DNA of 64,000 bases from Candidatus Undinarchaeales archaeon (GCA_030753015.1 JASMDC010000015.1:1-64000), one strand, 5' to 3'. Positions 16,611 to 25,226 are shown, counted from the first letter of the stretch. A program made the numbers and translations. The notes: generated from the letters alone by a model not told the origin.

Positions 16611-16620
16611 TTTCTTAAAG
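16611..16620. promoter_or_regulatory. shared divergent TATA region
   Basis: TTTCTTAAAG sits 22-31 bases from both the minus-strand ATG 16589 and the plus-strand ATG 16642, so it can serve as the TATA element of both divergent genes. Confidence 0.5.
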
Positions 16621-16641
16621 ATGACGCGACCACCGGCCCTT

Positions 16642-16992
16642 ATGGACGAGGAGGAGATGCCCCAGGTGGTGTTCAAGGAGCGGGAGGGATATCGGACGGT
16701 GAACGTCAACGGCGTGTTCGGCGGCCCGCGGCCAGGATTCTTCGAGGTGATCGTGTTCTCGGAGGAGACCGATCCTACCGAGGCGTTCGGCACGGCCGCC
16801 ATCGATCCGGGACAAGCGGTGTTCAGGCGCACGGCCGAGGTACGGTTGGTAATCGATCCCTACCAGGCCAAGAGCATCGCCGCGTGGCTTTCTCGTAACG
16901 TGGAGGAGTACGAGCGCACGTTCGGCCCCATCACGGGACCGAGCGGCTCGAGCCCACGGGAGCACGACAGCGCCGACACCATGTTCCGGTGA
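16642..16992 (+). CDS. DUF3467 family protein
   Basis: A 116-aa soluble protein. The beta-strand pattern FFEVIVFSEET and the ending AAWLSRNVEEYERTFG match DUF3467, a small conserved family of unknown function found in archaea and bacteria. The start ATG 16642 is preferred over ATG 16621 because it is at the right distance from the TATA-like box at 16611-16620. The last 15 residues are polar and probably disordered. Confidence 0.65.
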   Translation: MDEEEMPQVVFKEREGYRTVNVNGVFGGPRPGFFEVIVFSEETDPTEAFGTAAIDPGQAVFRRTAEVRLVIDPYQAKSIAAWLSRNVEEYERTFGPITGPSGSSPREHDSADTMFR

Positions 16993-17047
16993 CCGGGGCC
17001 GCTCCTGGGCCAGCTTTAAGAACCTTCACGTGCTATGGGAGTGTACC

Positions 17048-17602
17048 ATGTCGACCTTCTGCGAGTACGAGTTCCAGTGCGAGTGCGGTGCCACCTTCAA
17101 GGCGAAACTGTGGGAGAGCGTCAACGTCACCAAGGACCCGGACCTGCGCCAGCTCGTGCTCGACGGCCAGCTGAACGTGGTCACATGCCCGGAGTGCCAG
17201 GTCGCGGAGCGCATCGAAAAGGTGTTCCTCTACCACGACATGGAGCGCGGTATCCTGGCGTTCGTCTACCCGGAGGGCAAGGGGGAGGAATGGAAGTCCA
17301 AGGACGAGGACGCCATCAAGCAGGTCACGGAGTTCCTCGAGAGCCTCAGGGGCGAGGATGGCGTGTCCTCCGAGGTAAAGGTCGTGTTCGGGCTGGAGGC
17401 GTTGCGCGAGCTCGTGGCTGCCCAGGGCAACGAGCCGACCGGGGCCGCGGACAGGAAACCGATCGCAGCGCACGCCCGAGCGGTGTGCGGCTGCGGCTGC
17501 CAGGACGATGCGGAGGAGAAGCCCAAGAAGAAAGCGAAGAAGAAATCCGCGCCGAAGAAGAAGCCCGCGAAAGCGAAGAAAGGGGCCAAGAAGAAGGCCT
17601 GA
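17048..17602 (+). CDS. CpXC-domain protein with lysine/alanine-rich tail
   Basis: A 184-aa protein. The N-terminal part has the paired motifs CECG and CPEC of the CpXC zinc-binding domain (residues about 10-55). A mixed alpha/beta middle follows, then the cluster CGCGC. The last 30 residues are almost pure Lys, Ala and Pro (KKKAKKKSAPKKKPAKAKK), like a histone-H1 tail. ATG 17048 lies about 24 bases below CTTTAAGAAC (17015-17024), consistent with a leaderless message. The function is unknown; the tail suggests nucleic-acid or membrane-surface binding. Confidence 0.7.
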   Translation: MSTFCEYEFQCECGATFKAKLWESVNVTKDPDLRQLVLDGQLNVVTCPECQVAERIEKVFLYHDMERGILAFVYPEGKGEEWKSKDEDAIKQVTEFLESLRGEDGVSSEVKVVFGLEALRELVAAQGNEPTGAADRKPIAAHARAVCGCGCQDDAEEKPKKKAKKKSAPKKKPAKAKKGAKKKA

Positions 17603-17622
17603 GCCTGCAGGCCTGACAGTAC

Positions 17623-17630
17623 ATTTAAAT
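17623..17630 (+). promoter_or_regulatory. TATA box for the DUF1616-like gene
   Basis: ATTTAAAT 24-31 bases before ATG 17654. Confidence 0.6.
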
Positions 17631-17653
17631 AACTCAGTCACACAGCATGCTCC

Positions 17654-18187
17654 ATGGCGGACGACGAGCCCTCTGGTCTCGACGCACTGGAGGCACAGAT
17701 CACCTCCTACACCGACCACAAATACTTCATCCCCGTGGCCCTGGTGGCGATCCTGGTGCTCTACGGAGCAAGCCTTGCATCCTACACGGGGTTGTGCGAG
17801 GTGGCCGGGATGACCGAGGCGATCTCGATCTTCGAACCGACCTCCATGCCCGAGAACTCCGCCTGCAAGTACGCGATCAAGCCCCTGCTCATCCTCACCG
17901 GCCTGCTGCTGGTGTTCGTGGTGCCCGGGTACGCCTGGACCATCGGACTGTTCGACGACGAGGAGATCGACGCCATCGAGCGGTTCACCATCGCGTTCGC
18001 GGTGTCCATCGCCCTGGTGGTGCTGTCCATCATCTACCTGAACATGCTGATGGGCATCAAGATAACCCGGCTCACCGTTATCGGTGACATCACCCTCATC
18101 ACGCTGCTGGGCCTTGCCTACTGGGGCTGGAAGCGCGAGGGCTGGTTCGGCGGGAAGGTGCCGGCGGCAAAGGCCGCGAGCGACTGA
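17654..18187 (+). CDS. membrane protein, DUF1616-like
   Basis: A 177-aa protein with about four membrane helices. The motif VPGYAWTIGLFDDEEIDAIE followed by RFTIAFAVSIAL resembles the start of archaeal DUF1616 proteins (PGY--T-ALFP--DEIDGIER). The N-terminal 25 residues are soluble and acidic, and a Cys pair lies in the first loop. It is shorter than usual DUF1616 proteins and lacks their long extracellular domain. The role is unknown. Confidence 0.6.
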   Translation: MADDEPSGLDALEAQITSYTDHKYFIPVALVAILVLYGASLASYTGLCEVAGMTEAISIFEPTSMPENSACKYAIKPLLILTGLLLVFVVPGYAWTIGLFDDEEIDAIERFTIAFAVSIALVVLSIIYLNMLMGIKITRLTVIGDITLITLLGLAYWGWKREGWFGGKVPAAKAASD

Positions 18188-18236
18188 ACCCGTTCTTCGG
18201 ATACGGGATGTCTAATCTACTCCTGTAGGTTTGTCC

Positions 18237-18437
18237 CTATTCGCCCACTGTCGAATCGATCCAGTCGGAGCTGGGGTTCATGTTCGTGAGGGTTCCGTCG
18301 TTGCTGTCCCTGGAATCGCTCGCCGTGGACCCTGAGCCATCGTCGAGCTTGAGTAAATACGTGATGGGGAAAGAGGAGCTGTTCCTCCGACGGAGCGTCA
18401 ACTCAAGCGGTCCAGATTGAGGCCGGGAGCGCACTAC
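18237..18437 (-). pseudogene. relic of a LamG-like adhesin domain
   Basis: The minus strand reads LLKLDDGSGSTASDS and NDGTLTNMNPSSDW, the typical opening of a LamG/concanavalin-like module (LD-GSG-TASDSSG--NDGTL). It then stops after about 60 codons. It is in the same frame as the Calx-beta protein that ends at 18444, separated by two stop codons, so it may be the lost C-terminus of that adhesin or of a neighbour. No start codon or promoter stands out. Confidence 0.4.
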
Positions 18438-18443
18438 CTACGG

Positions 18444-21400
18444 CTAATCGTTGTCGCTGATGTTCGCAGTCACGTCGTCCGGGTTCAAGGTGTTGTAGTC
18501 TCCATCACTACTGGAGGCAGCTCCATTAGTGATCAGGACCGTGTGCGGGTTCACCTCGACGACACCGTCGTCCACGGCAGTCACCGTCACCGTCTGCGGC
18601 GTGTTCCAGGGGTTCGGGGCCCCCGGATTGAACGTCACCGAGGACGGGTCTACGGTCGCGCCTTCGGTCTCGTCGGCCGAGGAGATGGCGATCGTGACGT
18701 CATCCGTCGGTTTACTGGTGAGGACGATCGTATAGGTGTCCGAAGTCGCACTTTCCTCGTTCACGTCGGTCGAGCCGCCCGACTCGGCTACCGTGATGCT
18801 GGCATCTTCGTCATCGGTAATCGTTGCGGTCACCTGCTGAGTACCGCTCTCGGCGGCGTTCGCTGCCGGGCCCACGGTGTCTATGTCCACGATGACCGTC
18901 TCGACATCGTCATCGTAATCGTCGTTGACACCAGTGATGGTGACCGAGTTGGACGTGGTCTGGCCCGCTGAGATGGTCAGGCTCGTGCCCGAGCGGGTGT
19001 AGTCGTCCGAGAGGGTCGCCGTCCCGGAGAACGCCAGTGTTATCGTGACCTCGGCCGCTACCTCCGTGTTCGCGGACGCGCTCACTGTAGCCGTGCCTCC
19101 GTCCTCCGCCAGCGGGGAACCCGAGAGGCTGAGGGTGATGGCAGCTACGTCGTCGTCGGTGACGCTGACCGATACGCTGCCAAGGGCATAGCCGTTGTAG
19201 TCGCTGTTGGAGCTCGTTACGGTATGGGTGATAGTGCTTATCTCGGGCGACGTCTCGTCGTCCGAGTCGTCCTCCGCCGTTACGGTCACGATCTGCGTCG
19301 AGTCCCAGTCACCCGAGTCGAAGCTGAGGGCCGTCATGGACTGGAGGTCGGCGTCGTTACCGATGGTCACGGTGACGGTCGTGTTGGGATCGCTCCCGAG
19401 GACCACGGTGTAGCTGTCGGTGGCCCCGCCCTCGGTGACGGCCGTAGAGCCGCCGGACTCGGTGAGCGTCATACTAGCGGTATCGTCGTCGGTGATGGTC
19501 ACACCCACCCCAACGAAGCCCGAACTGTACTTGGAATCGGTGCTGGAGAAACTGTTCCAGATGTAATGCTGGTGCGTCGCCGCCTCGTCGACATCATCGT
19601 CGGTGGCCGTAACGGTCACCTGCTGGCTCACGTTCCAGTTGCCCGATGTGAACGTCAGCTGGCTCATGGCCTCGTACTGCTCGTCGAAGTCGACGATGGT
19701 GATGGTCACGGTCTCGACGGGCTCGCTGGTGAGCAGGATATCGTAGTATCCGTCGCCCGTCTGTCCCTCGGCAACGTCCGTATCGGTGTCGGGCACGCTC
19801 GTGCCCGCCGAGTCGTCATCGGTGATGCTGACCGACACGGACGAGAGCGACATACCACTGTACTTGCTGTCGGTGCTTGCCACGCTGTGCGAGACCGTCC
19901 CGGTGTGCGGGTCGGTCGTCTCGTCGATGTAGTCCTTGAACGCCGTGACCGTGACGGTCTGCGTCGAGTCCCAGTCGCCGTCGGTGAAGGTCAGGCTGCT
20001 CTTGTCGGTGTACGCCTCGGTGTCATCGGTGACCGTGACGACGACATCGTAATACGGCTTGGTATCGAGCACGACAGTGTAGGTGTCGGTATCGGTGGTG
20101 CCGTCCTCGGTGACCGCGGTGGACCCGCCGGACTCTGTGAGCGTGATGCCCGAGACGTCCTCGTCATAGACCTCGGGATTGATCTGGCGCGACTGGCCGT
20201 CATATAGGGTATCGCTGCTCGCAGCGGTGTGTGTGATATGACCGTAGTGCAGTCCGTCCCCGGTCGCCTCGTCATAGTCGTCATCGACCACAGAGAAGCT
20301 CACGGTCTGGTAGTCGTCCCAGTTGCCGCCGCCGCCGCCGGTGAAGATGAGCGTCGTTGAGCTCGTGATGCTGAGCTCGGAGTGGTGGTCGACGGTCTCT
20401 GCGAGCGTGACCGTGACCGTGTCGGTGGGATCGCTGTTCATCTTGACCTTATAGGTCGTGCTCTGCGCCTGGCCCGGCACCTCGAAGACAACAGGCGTGC
20501 TGTTGTCGATGACGATGCTCGAGGAGTCGTCGTCGGTGATCGTGACCGTCGCTGACTGTCCCGCCTGGTTGTAGGCGATGTTGGAGACGCTCTGTATAGT
20601 CGCGATGACCGTCTCATCGTCCTCGTCCACCCGGTCGTGTGTGGAGGTGACGGTGATGTTCCGCTCGAGGTCGCCCTGCGGGATGGTCACCTCGTAGGCA
20701 TCGAGGCTGTAGTCGGTGCCATCTATGGCAGTACCACTGATCGTGTATACGACATGAACGTCCAGGTCGTTGTGCCCGGAGAGACGCGCGGTGATCGTGG
20801 ACGTGCCGGCGTCCTCTTCGACGGCCCCGGCGGAGACGATGAGGCTGATCGACTCTGGGTCCTGGCCGCCTTCGATCTTGCCCGAGCAGATGGCCGTCTC
20901 TGCGTGGTCGCCGATGGCGTTGAACACGTCGAAGGTGACCTTGACCTTTGCACGATACCCATTGCCGTGGTGGAGGTCAACCATCCCGGCGCCCACGTCC
21001 TCGATGGAAAGTGTGCTGATCTCGCCCTCGGACACGTTCTGTTCGAGACAGCCGCTGGTCGTGTCGCCCCCAGTGTTGTAGTAGTCGCAGTTGTAGCCGC
21101 GCTCCGTCCATGTCACGTGCACGCCTTCAGGGTACTCTACGTCGACGTTGCGAACGCGTATGGACATACCTCCACCGTTCTGGATACGGAGCTTGAAAGA
21201 GCTGTCACGGTCATCCGCGTCAGGATTGTCGACGGTGATGTCCCAGATGCCCGTCGTCCCCGTGGCACGGAACTGGTGGTCGCGGTAGTGCATCTTCTCG
21301 AATCCCACACATCCGGTCTTGCGGTACGTGGACGGATTGATGATGCCCGCCGAGTAGAGCGCGGCTCCCGCGATGACGATGATGATGAACATCCACCCGT

Positions 21401-21458
21401 AGCTCATCAGGAACTCAAGGGAGGCCTGTGCACGTTTTGTCACAGTAAATATAACCAT
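18444..21458 (-). CDS. pilin-like secreted adhesin with about seven Calx-beta modules
   Basis: A 1004-aa surface protein. The N-terminus MVIFTVTKRAQASLEFLMSY is an archaeal class III signal peptide: prepilin peptidase would cleave near KR/AQ and the QASLEF helix anchors it. A Cys-containing head domain follows. From about residue 230 there are tandem modules separated by TDDD-type motifs (ITDDDSS, SITDDDSAG, VTDDDVAA), the hallmark of Calx-beta, calcium-binding adhesion repeats. ATG 21458 was chosen because it gives a normal short charged leader. GTG 21491 would lengthen it. Confidence 0.85.
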   Translation of the reverse strand: MVIFTVTKRAQASLEFLMSYGWMFIIIVIAGAALYSAGIINPSTYRKTGCVGFEKMHYRDHQFRATGTTGIWDITVDNPDADDRDSSFKLRIQNGGGMSIRVRNVDVEYPEGVHVTWTERGYNCDYYNTGGDTTSGCLEQNVSEGEISTLSIEDVGAGMVDLHHGNGYRAKVKVTFDVFNAIGDHAETAICSGKIEGGQDPESISLIVSAGAVEEDAGTSTITARLSGHNDLDVHVVYTISGTAIDGTDYSLDAYEVTIPQGDLERNITVTSTHDRVDEDDETVIATIQSVSNIAYNQAGQSATVTITDDDSSSIVIDNSTPVVFEVPGQAQSTTYKVKMNSDPTDTVTVTLAETVDHHSELSITSSTTLIFTGGGGGNWDDYQTVSFSVVDDDYDEATGDGLHYGHITHTAASSDTLYDGQSRQINPEVYDEDVSGITLTESGGSTAVTEDGTTDTDTYTVVLDTKPYYDVVVTVTDDTEAYTDKSSLTFTDGDWDSTQTVTVTAFKDYIDETTDPHTGTVSHSVASTDSKYSGMSLSSVSVSITDDDSAGTSVPDTDTDVAEGQTGDGYYDILLTSEPVETVTITIVDFDEQYEAMSQLTFTSGNWNVSQQVTVTATDDDVDEAATHQHYIWNSFSSTDSKYSSGFVGVGVTITDDDTASMTLTESGGSTAVTEGGATDSYTVVLGSDPNTTVTVTIGNDADLQSMTALSFDSGDWDSTQIVTVTAEDDSDDETSPEISTITHTVTSSNSDYNGYALGSVSVSVTDDDVAAITLSLSGSPLAEDGGTATVSASANTEVAAEVTITLAFSGTATLSDDYTRSGTSLTISAGQTTSNSVTITGVNDDYDDDVETVIVDIDTVGPAANAAESGTQQVTATITDDEDASITVAESGGSTDVNEESATSDTYTIVLTSKPTDDVTIAISSADETEGATVDPSSVTFNPGAPNPWNTPQTVTVTAVDDGVVEVNPHTVLITNGAASSSDGDYNTLNPDDVTANISDND

Positions 21459-21544
21459 TGTTATATCACGCGATATTATAGAGTTCTTCACGATATAAAA
21501 CCTTTACCTGAAACGAACGCGCAACCGTCGCGCAACAATGAGAT

Positions 21545-22378
21545 TCACTCGTCGTAGATGTAGACAGAGTCAGGATAGTGCCGGATGGCACCCTTGGTCC
21601 ACCGGTTCTGGACCTCGGCCTCGATGATCGAGTTCGCGACGTCCATGGGGACGTGTGCCTTTAGCAGGCCAAGGGGCGTGTTGAGCCCCAGCGGACGGTT
21701 GGGGATAATGTGGCGGGTGGTGTCGGACGGGAGCGGCGTCCGCGCCAGCGCCATGCGCACGACCTCTTCCTTGGAGATGACCGGGCGTCGGCACAGGCAG
21801 GCGATGTCCTCGTCCCGCTCGAACACGTCCAGGCAGTAGTCGTTGGACACGGGCCGATGAGCGATCTCCCTGTCACGGATCTCGGCCATGAAAGCGCGGT
21901 CGAACACGGCCCACTGCTCCACCGAGAAATCCTTGCAGGGGAACAGAAAGGCACCCTCGCCCTTGCGGAACGCGCAGCCGAAGTACGCCTGCCGTGTCGT
22001 CAGAGCGTGGGCCGCGTCCCAGAAGTCCCTCTGCTCGGGCTTGCGTCCGCACACCTTCTTGATGATGTCCAGCAGCTCTTCCCGCTCCACGGAGAAGAAC
22101 ACCTGCGACCAGCCGAACAGCTCGATGGAGGCATCGGTATAGTCGACGAGCGATGCTACCACGCTCACGCACCCCAGCTCGCGCATAGCCTCGGCACGGT
22201 GGATGCCGTCGATGGCGATGTATTGCTCTCCGTCCTTGGTGGGGAAGACGATGATCGGATTCTTCTGGACGCCGTCCGACTCTATAATGCTGGCCAGGCT
22301 CTGTACCTTATCGGGGATGATCGCCTCGTGGAGCAGCACCGAGTCGATGGGGATGACGTGGAGCGTGGGGAGTTCCAC
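21545..22378 (-). CDS. ParB/sulfiredoxin-fold protein, SbnI/SerK-like
   Basis: A 277-aa soluble protein. The first 120 residues are a ParB-like nuclease/sulfiredoxin fold: HVIPIDSVLLHEAI, then SIIESDGVQKNPIIV and YIAIDGIHRAEAMRELG. The IDGIHR motif and general layout resemble the free-serine kinases SbnI and SerK rather than chromosome-partition ParB, which has a different context and a helix-turn-helix. The C-terminal half is a helical domain with CLCRRPVISKEEV. The substrate is therefore inferred only. It is divergent in composition from the adhesin gene downstream and has its own promoter. Confidence 0.6.
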   Translation of the reverse strand: MELPTLHVIPIDSVLLHEAIIPDKVQSLASIIESDGVQKNPIIVFPTKDGEQYIAIDGIHRAEAMRELGCVSVVASLVDYTDASIELFGWSQVFFSVEREELLDIIKKVCGRKPEQRDFWDAAHALTTRQAYFGCAFRKGEGAFLFPCKDFSVEQWAVFDRAFMAEIRDREIAHRPVSNDYCLDVFERDEDIACLCRRPVISKEEVVRMALARTPLPSDTTRHIIPNRPLGLNTPLGLLKAHVPMDVANSIIEAEVQNRWTKGAIRHYPDSVYIYDE

Positions 22379-22452
22379 GGACTGTCAATAAGGAGCGAGC
22401 TTTTTATGGCTTATCTCTTTGCGTGGGCAGGCACAGCACGTGGGCGTGCGGT

Positions 22453-22971
22453 CTAGTCCCTTGCCGGCTCGAGCATCTTCCCCCGTGCCAGGCCATCTAG
22501 CTTGATATTGAGCTGGATGTTCTCGTTTGCCATGTGCTCCATCATCGATCCAACGTCGCCGAGGATGTTCTGCATCTCAGTGATCGAGAGCACGCGGCTC
22601 TCGGGCTCGATGAGGATGACGGTGGAAGGTGTGATGTTGAGCACCATCATCATCAGCACGTCGAGGCCCCGGGCGTACACACCAACGTCACCGATCATGG
22701 AGTGGACGTTGTTTCCGATGTCCTCCACGGAGGTGTACTTGACCTCGGCCACCTCGATATGGTCCTGGGCGCGGAGCGTGGCGACGATCTTCTTCAGAGC
22801 CGCCTGGACGGTCTCGGCATCGGCCTGCTGGACCTCGTACACGAACCGGGCGTGCATCCAGCCCTTCTTCTCGATAAGCTCATCTGCTTCCTCCTCTTCC
22901 ATGAACCGGAGCTCCTTGAACTCGAGCTCCTCGTCCTCGTCCCGGTCCTCGGTCCTGTCCTCGTCAGCCAT
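22453..22971 (-). CDS. hypothetical acidic protein coupled to amrS
   Basis: A 172-aa protein whose ATG 22971 lies inside the end of amrS (8-base overlap), so the two are co-translated. Residues 1-40 are very acidic (DRTEDRDEDEELEF). The rest is an alpha/beta domain: ARFVYEVQQADAETVQAALK, then VILIEPESRVLSITEMQN. No catalytic motif is recognisable and I cannot assign a family. The tight coupling suggests a partner or substrate of the AmrS radical SAM protein. Confidence 0.65.
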   Translation of the reverse strand: MADEDRTEDRDEDEELEFKELRFMEEEEADELIEKKGWMHARFVYEVQQADAETVQAALKKIVATLRAQDHIEVAEVKYTSVEDIGNNVHSMIGDVGVYARGLDVLMMMVLNITPSTVILIEPESRVLSITEMQNILGDVGSMMEHMANENIQLNIKLDGLARGKMLEPARD

Positions 22972-23986
22972 TGCGCTCACCCATGATCTCGATGGCCTCA
23001 CCGCACTCGGGGCACACCCCTGTACGCGAGACCGCGTCGCTGATGATCGTGAAGCCGTACCTTTTAATAAGCAATCCCCCGCAGGCCGGGCAGTACGTGT
23101 TCTCCCCGTCGCTGCCGGGGACGTTGCCCACGTAGATGTACCGCAGTCCCGCGTCCTTTGCGATGGCCTGGGCCCGCTCCAGCGTCCCCGAGGGCGTCGC
23201 CTGCCGGTCACGGAGCTTGTAGTCGGGGTGGAACCGCGAGAAGTGGATGGCGATGCCGGCGTCGATGGCGGCCACGGCCTCGCACAGCTCCCGCAGGTCG
23301 TCGTCGCTGTCGTTGAGTCCGGGGACCACCAGGTTGGTGACCTCCACGTGCACGTCGTGCTCGCGCATCTCGCGGATGGACGCCAGCACCGCGTCGGGCC
23401 CCTTGGGCGCACCGCACCGCTCCTTGTAGAAGGCGGGCCGGATCGACTTGAGGTCCACGTTGGCGGCGTCGAGGTACGGCGCGATGGCCTGCACGGCGTC
23501 GACGGTCATGTAGCCGTTGGTGACGAACACGTTGTACAGGCCCTTCTCGTGCACGAGCCTGGCGATGTCGTAGGCGTACTCGAAGAAGATGGTGGGCTCG
23601 GAGTAAGTGTAGGCGATGCCGGCGCACCCCTCGGACTCCACCAGCTCCGCAACTTTTTCAGCGGTCACCTGGCGCGAGCCGATGTCCCCGGGATCGGCCT
23701 GGGACAGCGTCCAGTTCTGGCAGAAGCTGCACGTGAGGTTGCAACCGGCGGTGGCGAGGGAGAACACACGCGTCCCCGGGTGGAAGTTGAACAGCGGCTT
23801 CTTCTCGATGGGATCCACGGCCATGGACACCGGCCGCTCGTACGTAAGCGAGTACAGGGTGCCGTCGCGGTTCTCGCGCACCCGGCACACCCCCCGCTTC
23901 CCCGGCTTTATGTGGCACCTGTGGTTGCAGAGCGAGCAGGCGGCCACGCCGTCCTTCCCCTTCTCGTACAACATCGCCTCCTTCAT
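22964..23986 (-). CDS. amrS: AmrS-type radical SAM protein (AmmeMemoRadiSam system)
   Basis: A 340-aa radical SAM enzyme of the AmmeMemoRadiSam type. An N-terminal Cys set (CSLCNHRCHIKPGKRGVCRV) precedes the radical SAM motif CNLTCSFCQNW. The conserved stretch AYTYSEPTIFFEY and the C-terminal CPACGGLL...CPECGEAI zinc ribbon complete the family pattern. The reaction of this family is not well defined. Genes for the usual partners (AMMECR1 and Memo) are not in the window. It overlaps the acidic hypothetical gene downstream. Confidence 0.88.
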   Translation of the reverse strand: MKEAMLYEKGKDGVAACSLCNHRCHIKPGKRGVCRVRENRDGTLYSLTYERPVSMAVDPIEKKPLFNFHPGTRVFSLATAGCNLTCSFCQNWTLSQADPGDIGSRQVTAEKVAELVESEGCAGIAYTYSEPTIFFEYAYDIARLVHEKGLYNVFVTNGYMTVDAVQAIAPYLDAANVDLKSIRPAFYKERCGAPKGPDAVLASIREMREHDVHVEVTNLVVPGLNDSDDDLRELCEAVAAIDAGIAIHFSRFHPDYKLRDRQATPSGTLERAQAIAKDAGLRYIYVGNVPGSDGENTYCPACGGLLIKRYGFTIISDAVSRTGVCPECGEAIEIMGERNG

Positions 23987-24027
23987 ATGGTGTCCACCTC
24001 TGCGTGGTGTGGGTGCGGCTCACCTTC

Positions 24028-24960
24028 TTAAGGATTGCCGGCGCGCATGGGGCACCCCGGGCAGTCCTTACCGCACGCGCTCTTCCCCATCTGAGCCCGC
24101 TGTCGCTTGAGCCGGGGCACCTCGGACAGCGAGTCTTTTACCAGGTAGGGCAGGGTATCGGCGTCCATGGTACGAAGAGTGGACAGCACGCAGCCCTGGA
24201 TGGTGGCGCGCATCCCCGTCTCCTCCGCGGCTCGGGCCACGCGCATGACCAGGCCGGGAACATAGGCCACGGCGTCGAGGTCGAGACCGGCGGCGACCAG
24301 CCGGTCGCGGTTGTCGGCGTGGACGGCGCACTGGTGCACCATTACCTCGTCCATGCCGGTCCTGCGGGCGAGCTCGGTGATGGCGGGTAGCTGGTCGCTG
24401 TTGATGCCCGGCATGTCGACCACCCGTACGATGCCCCACACCCTCGACCGCCCTACAAGCGACAGCGCCTGCACGAGCTGGTCGAAGGTGTCCGCACCGC
24501 TGACGGCGGCATGGTGGGTGGGGTCTGCTGCGCTGACCGACACCATGCACAGGTCCACCAACCCCTCCAGCCGTTCCCAGAGGGCGGGAGTGAGCAGGGT
24601 GCCGTTGGTCTGGAGATCGAGCCGCACGTTACCATAGGCCTCCCGCGCTTCGCGCAGCACCGCCAGCAGTCGCTCGGGCTCCATCAGTGGCTCGCCGTAC
24701 TGGCTCACGGTGATCGCTTGGGGATCCGGCTCGCCGTAGTACCCGGGTTCTGGCAGCGTCCCCGCGTCGCCGGCCACTCGCGAGTAGCAGAACATGCACT
24801 CGTGGTTGCACTTCCCGGTGAGCTCGATGGAGGCGTGGTGGACCGGGTCGGGATTGGTGGGATCGGCGCCCTGGCACCCCTCGCAGTGGCGGCAGATGGG
24901 GAGCGCCTGGACCGCAGCCCTTAGCGCGGCTCCCGTAGTGCCCAGCGTGATGGTGGTCAC
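24028..24960 (-). CDS. radical SAM protein with extra Cys clusters
   Basis: A 310-aa radical SAM enzyme. The SAM cluster motif is CNHECMFC at about residue 51. An N-terminal pair CRHCEGC and a C-terminal CGKDCPGCP could hold auxiliary iron-sulfur clusters, as in SPASM-like enzymes. The middle follows the partial TIM barrel (LDLQTNGTLLT, IVRVVDMPGINSD). It is 41 bases upstream of amrS on the same strand and may share its transcript. The substrate is unknown. Confidence 0.75.
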   Translation of the reverse strand: MTTITLGTTGAALRAAVQALPICRHCEGCQGADPTNPDPVHHASIELTGKCNHECMFCYSRVAGDAGTLPEPGYYGEPDPQAITVSQYGEPLMEPERLLAVLREAREAYGNVRLDLQTNGTLLTPALWERLEGLVDLCMVSVSAADPTHHAAVSGADTFDQLVQALSLVGRSRVWGIVRVVDMPGINSDQLPAITELARRTGMDEVMVHQCAVHADNRDRLVAAGLDLDAVAYVPGLVMRVARAAEETGMRATIQGCVLSTLRTMDADTLPYLVKDSLSEVPRLKRQRAQMGKSACGKDCPGCPMRAGNP

Positions 24961-25020
24961 TACCGGAGGCTAAAAGAAATCTATATAAAGGAAACCACCG
25001 CACTCCGGAACGGAACCAAG

Positions 25021-25134
25021 GGGCCATAGCTCAGTCTGGGAGAGCGCCGGACTGAAGTTCCGACTTGGATCTTCCGATACCAAGATGAGGATTTGAGATC
25101 CGGGTGTCCCGGGTTCGAACCCCGGTGGCCCCAC
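25021..25134 (+). tRNA. tRNA-Phe (GAA) with 40-nt intron
   Basis: A complete cloverleaf can be drawn: acceptor GGGGCCA/TGGCCCC, D arm GCTC/GAGC, anticodon stem CCGGA/TCCGG, T arm CCGGG TTCGAAC CCCGG, discriminator A at 25134, and no encoded CCA. The anticodon GAA is at 25055-25057. The exon breaks after G37 (25058) and resumes at A38 (25099), so 25059-25098 is an intron at the canonical archaeal 37/38 site. It contains its own hairpin CTTGG/CCAAG (25065-25069 with 25081-25085). Mature length is 74 bases. Splicing by the archaeal tRNA endonuclease is expected. Confidence 0.93.
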
Positions 25135-25196
25135 TCCGCGGGGGGCGTTTCGTCCTCCGCAACCCAGCTGCCCAGAATGACCTGCCCACGGACAAC

Positions 25197-25204
25197 CATA
25201 TAAC
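25197..25204 (+). promoter_or_regulatory. TATA box for the WD40 gene
   Basis: CATATAAC about 23-30 bases before ATG 25227. Confidence 0.55.
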
Positions 25205-25226
25205 ACAAGAACGCCATTATACTCCT

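Noticed and set aside
17500-17602. Possible simple-sequence repeat or CRISPR-like array in AAGAAG tracts
   Set aside because: These are Lys codons of the tail of the CpXC protein; there are no regular spacers.
19224-20207. 327-aa plus-strand frame in the adhesin
   Set aside because: Antisense to repetitive Calx-beta coding sequence; the repeats produce long spurious frames.
21545-22378. Chromosome-partition ParB near an origin
   Set aside because: No ParA gene, no parS-like repeats and no partition-type helix-turn-helix; the motif fits SbnI/SerK better.
24970-25206. 78-aa minus-strand frame over the tRNA
   Set aside because: Its PGFEPGTPG-like text is a typical translation artefact of a tRNA gene.
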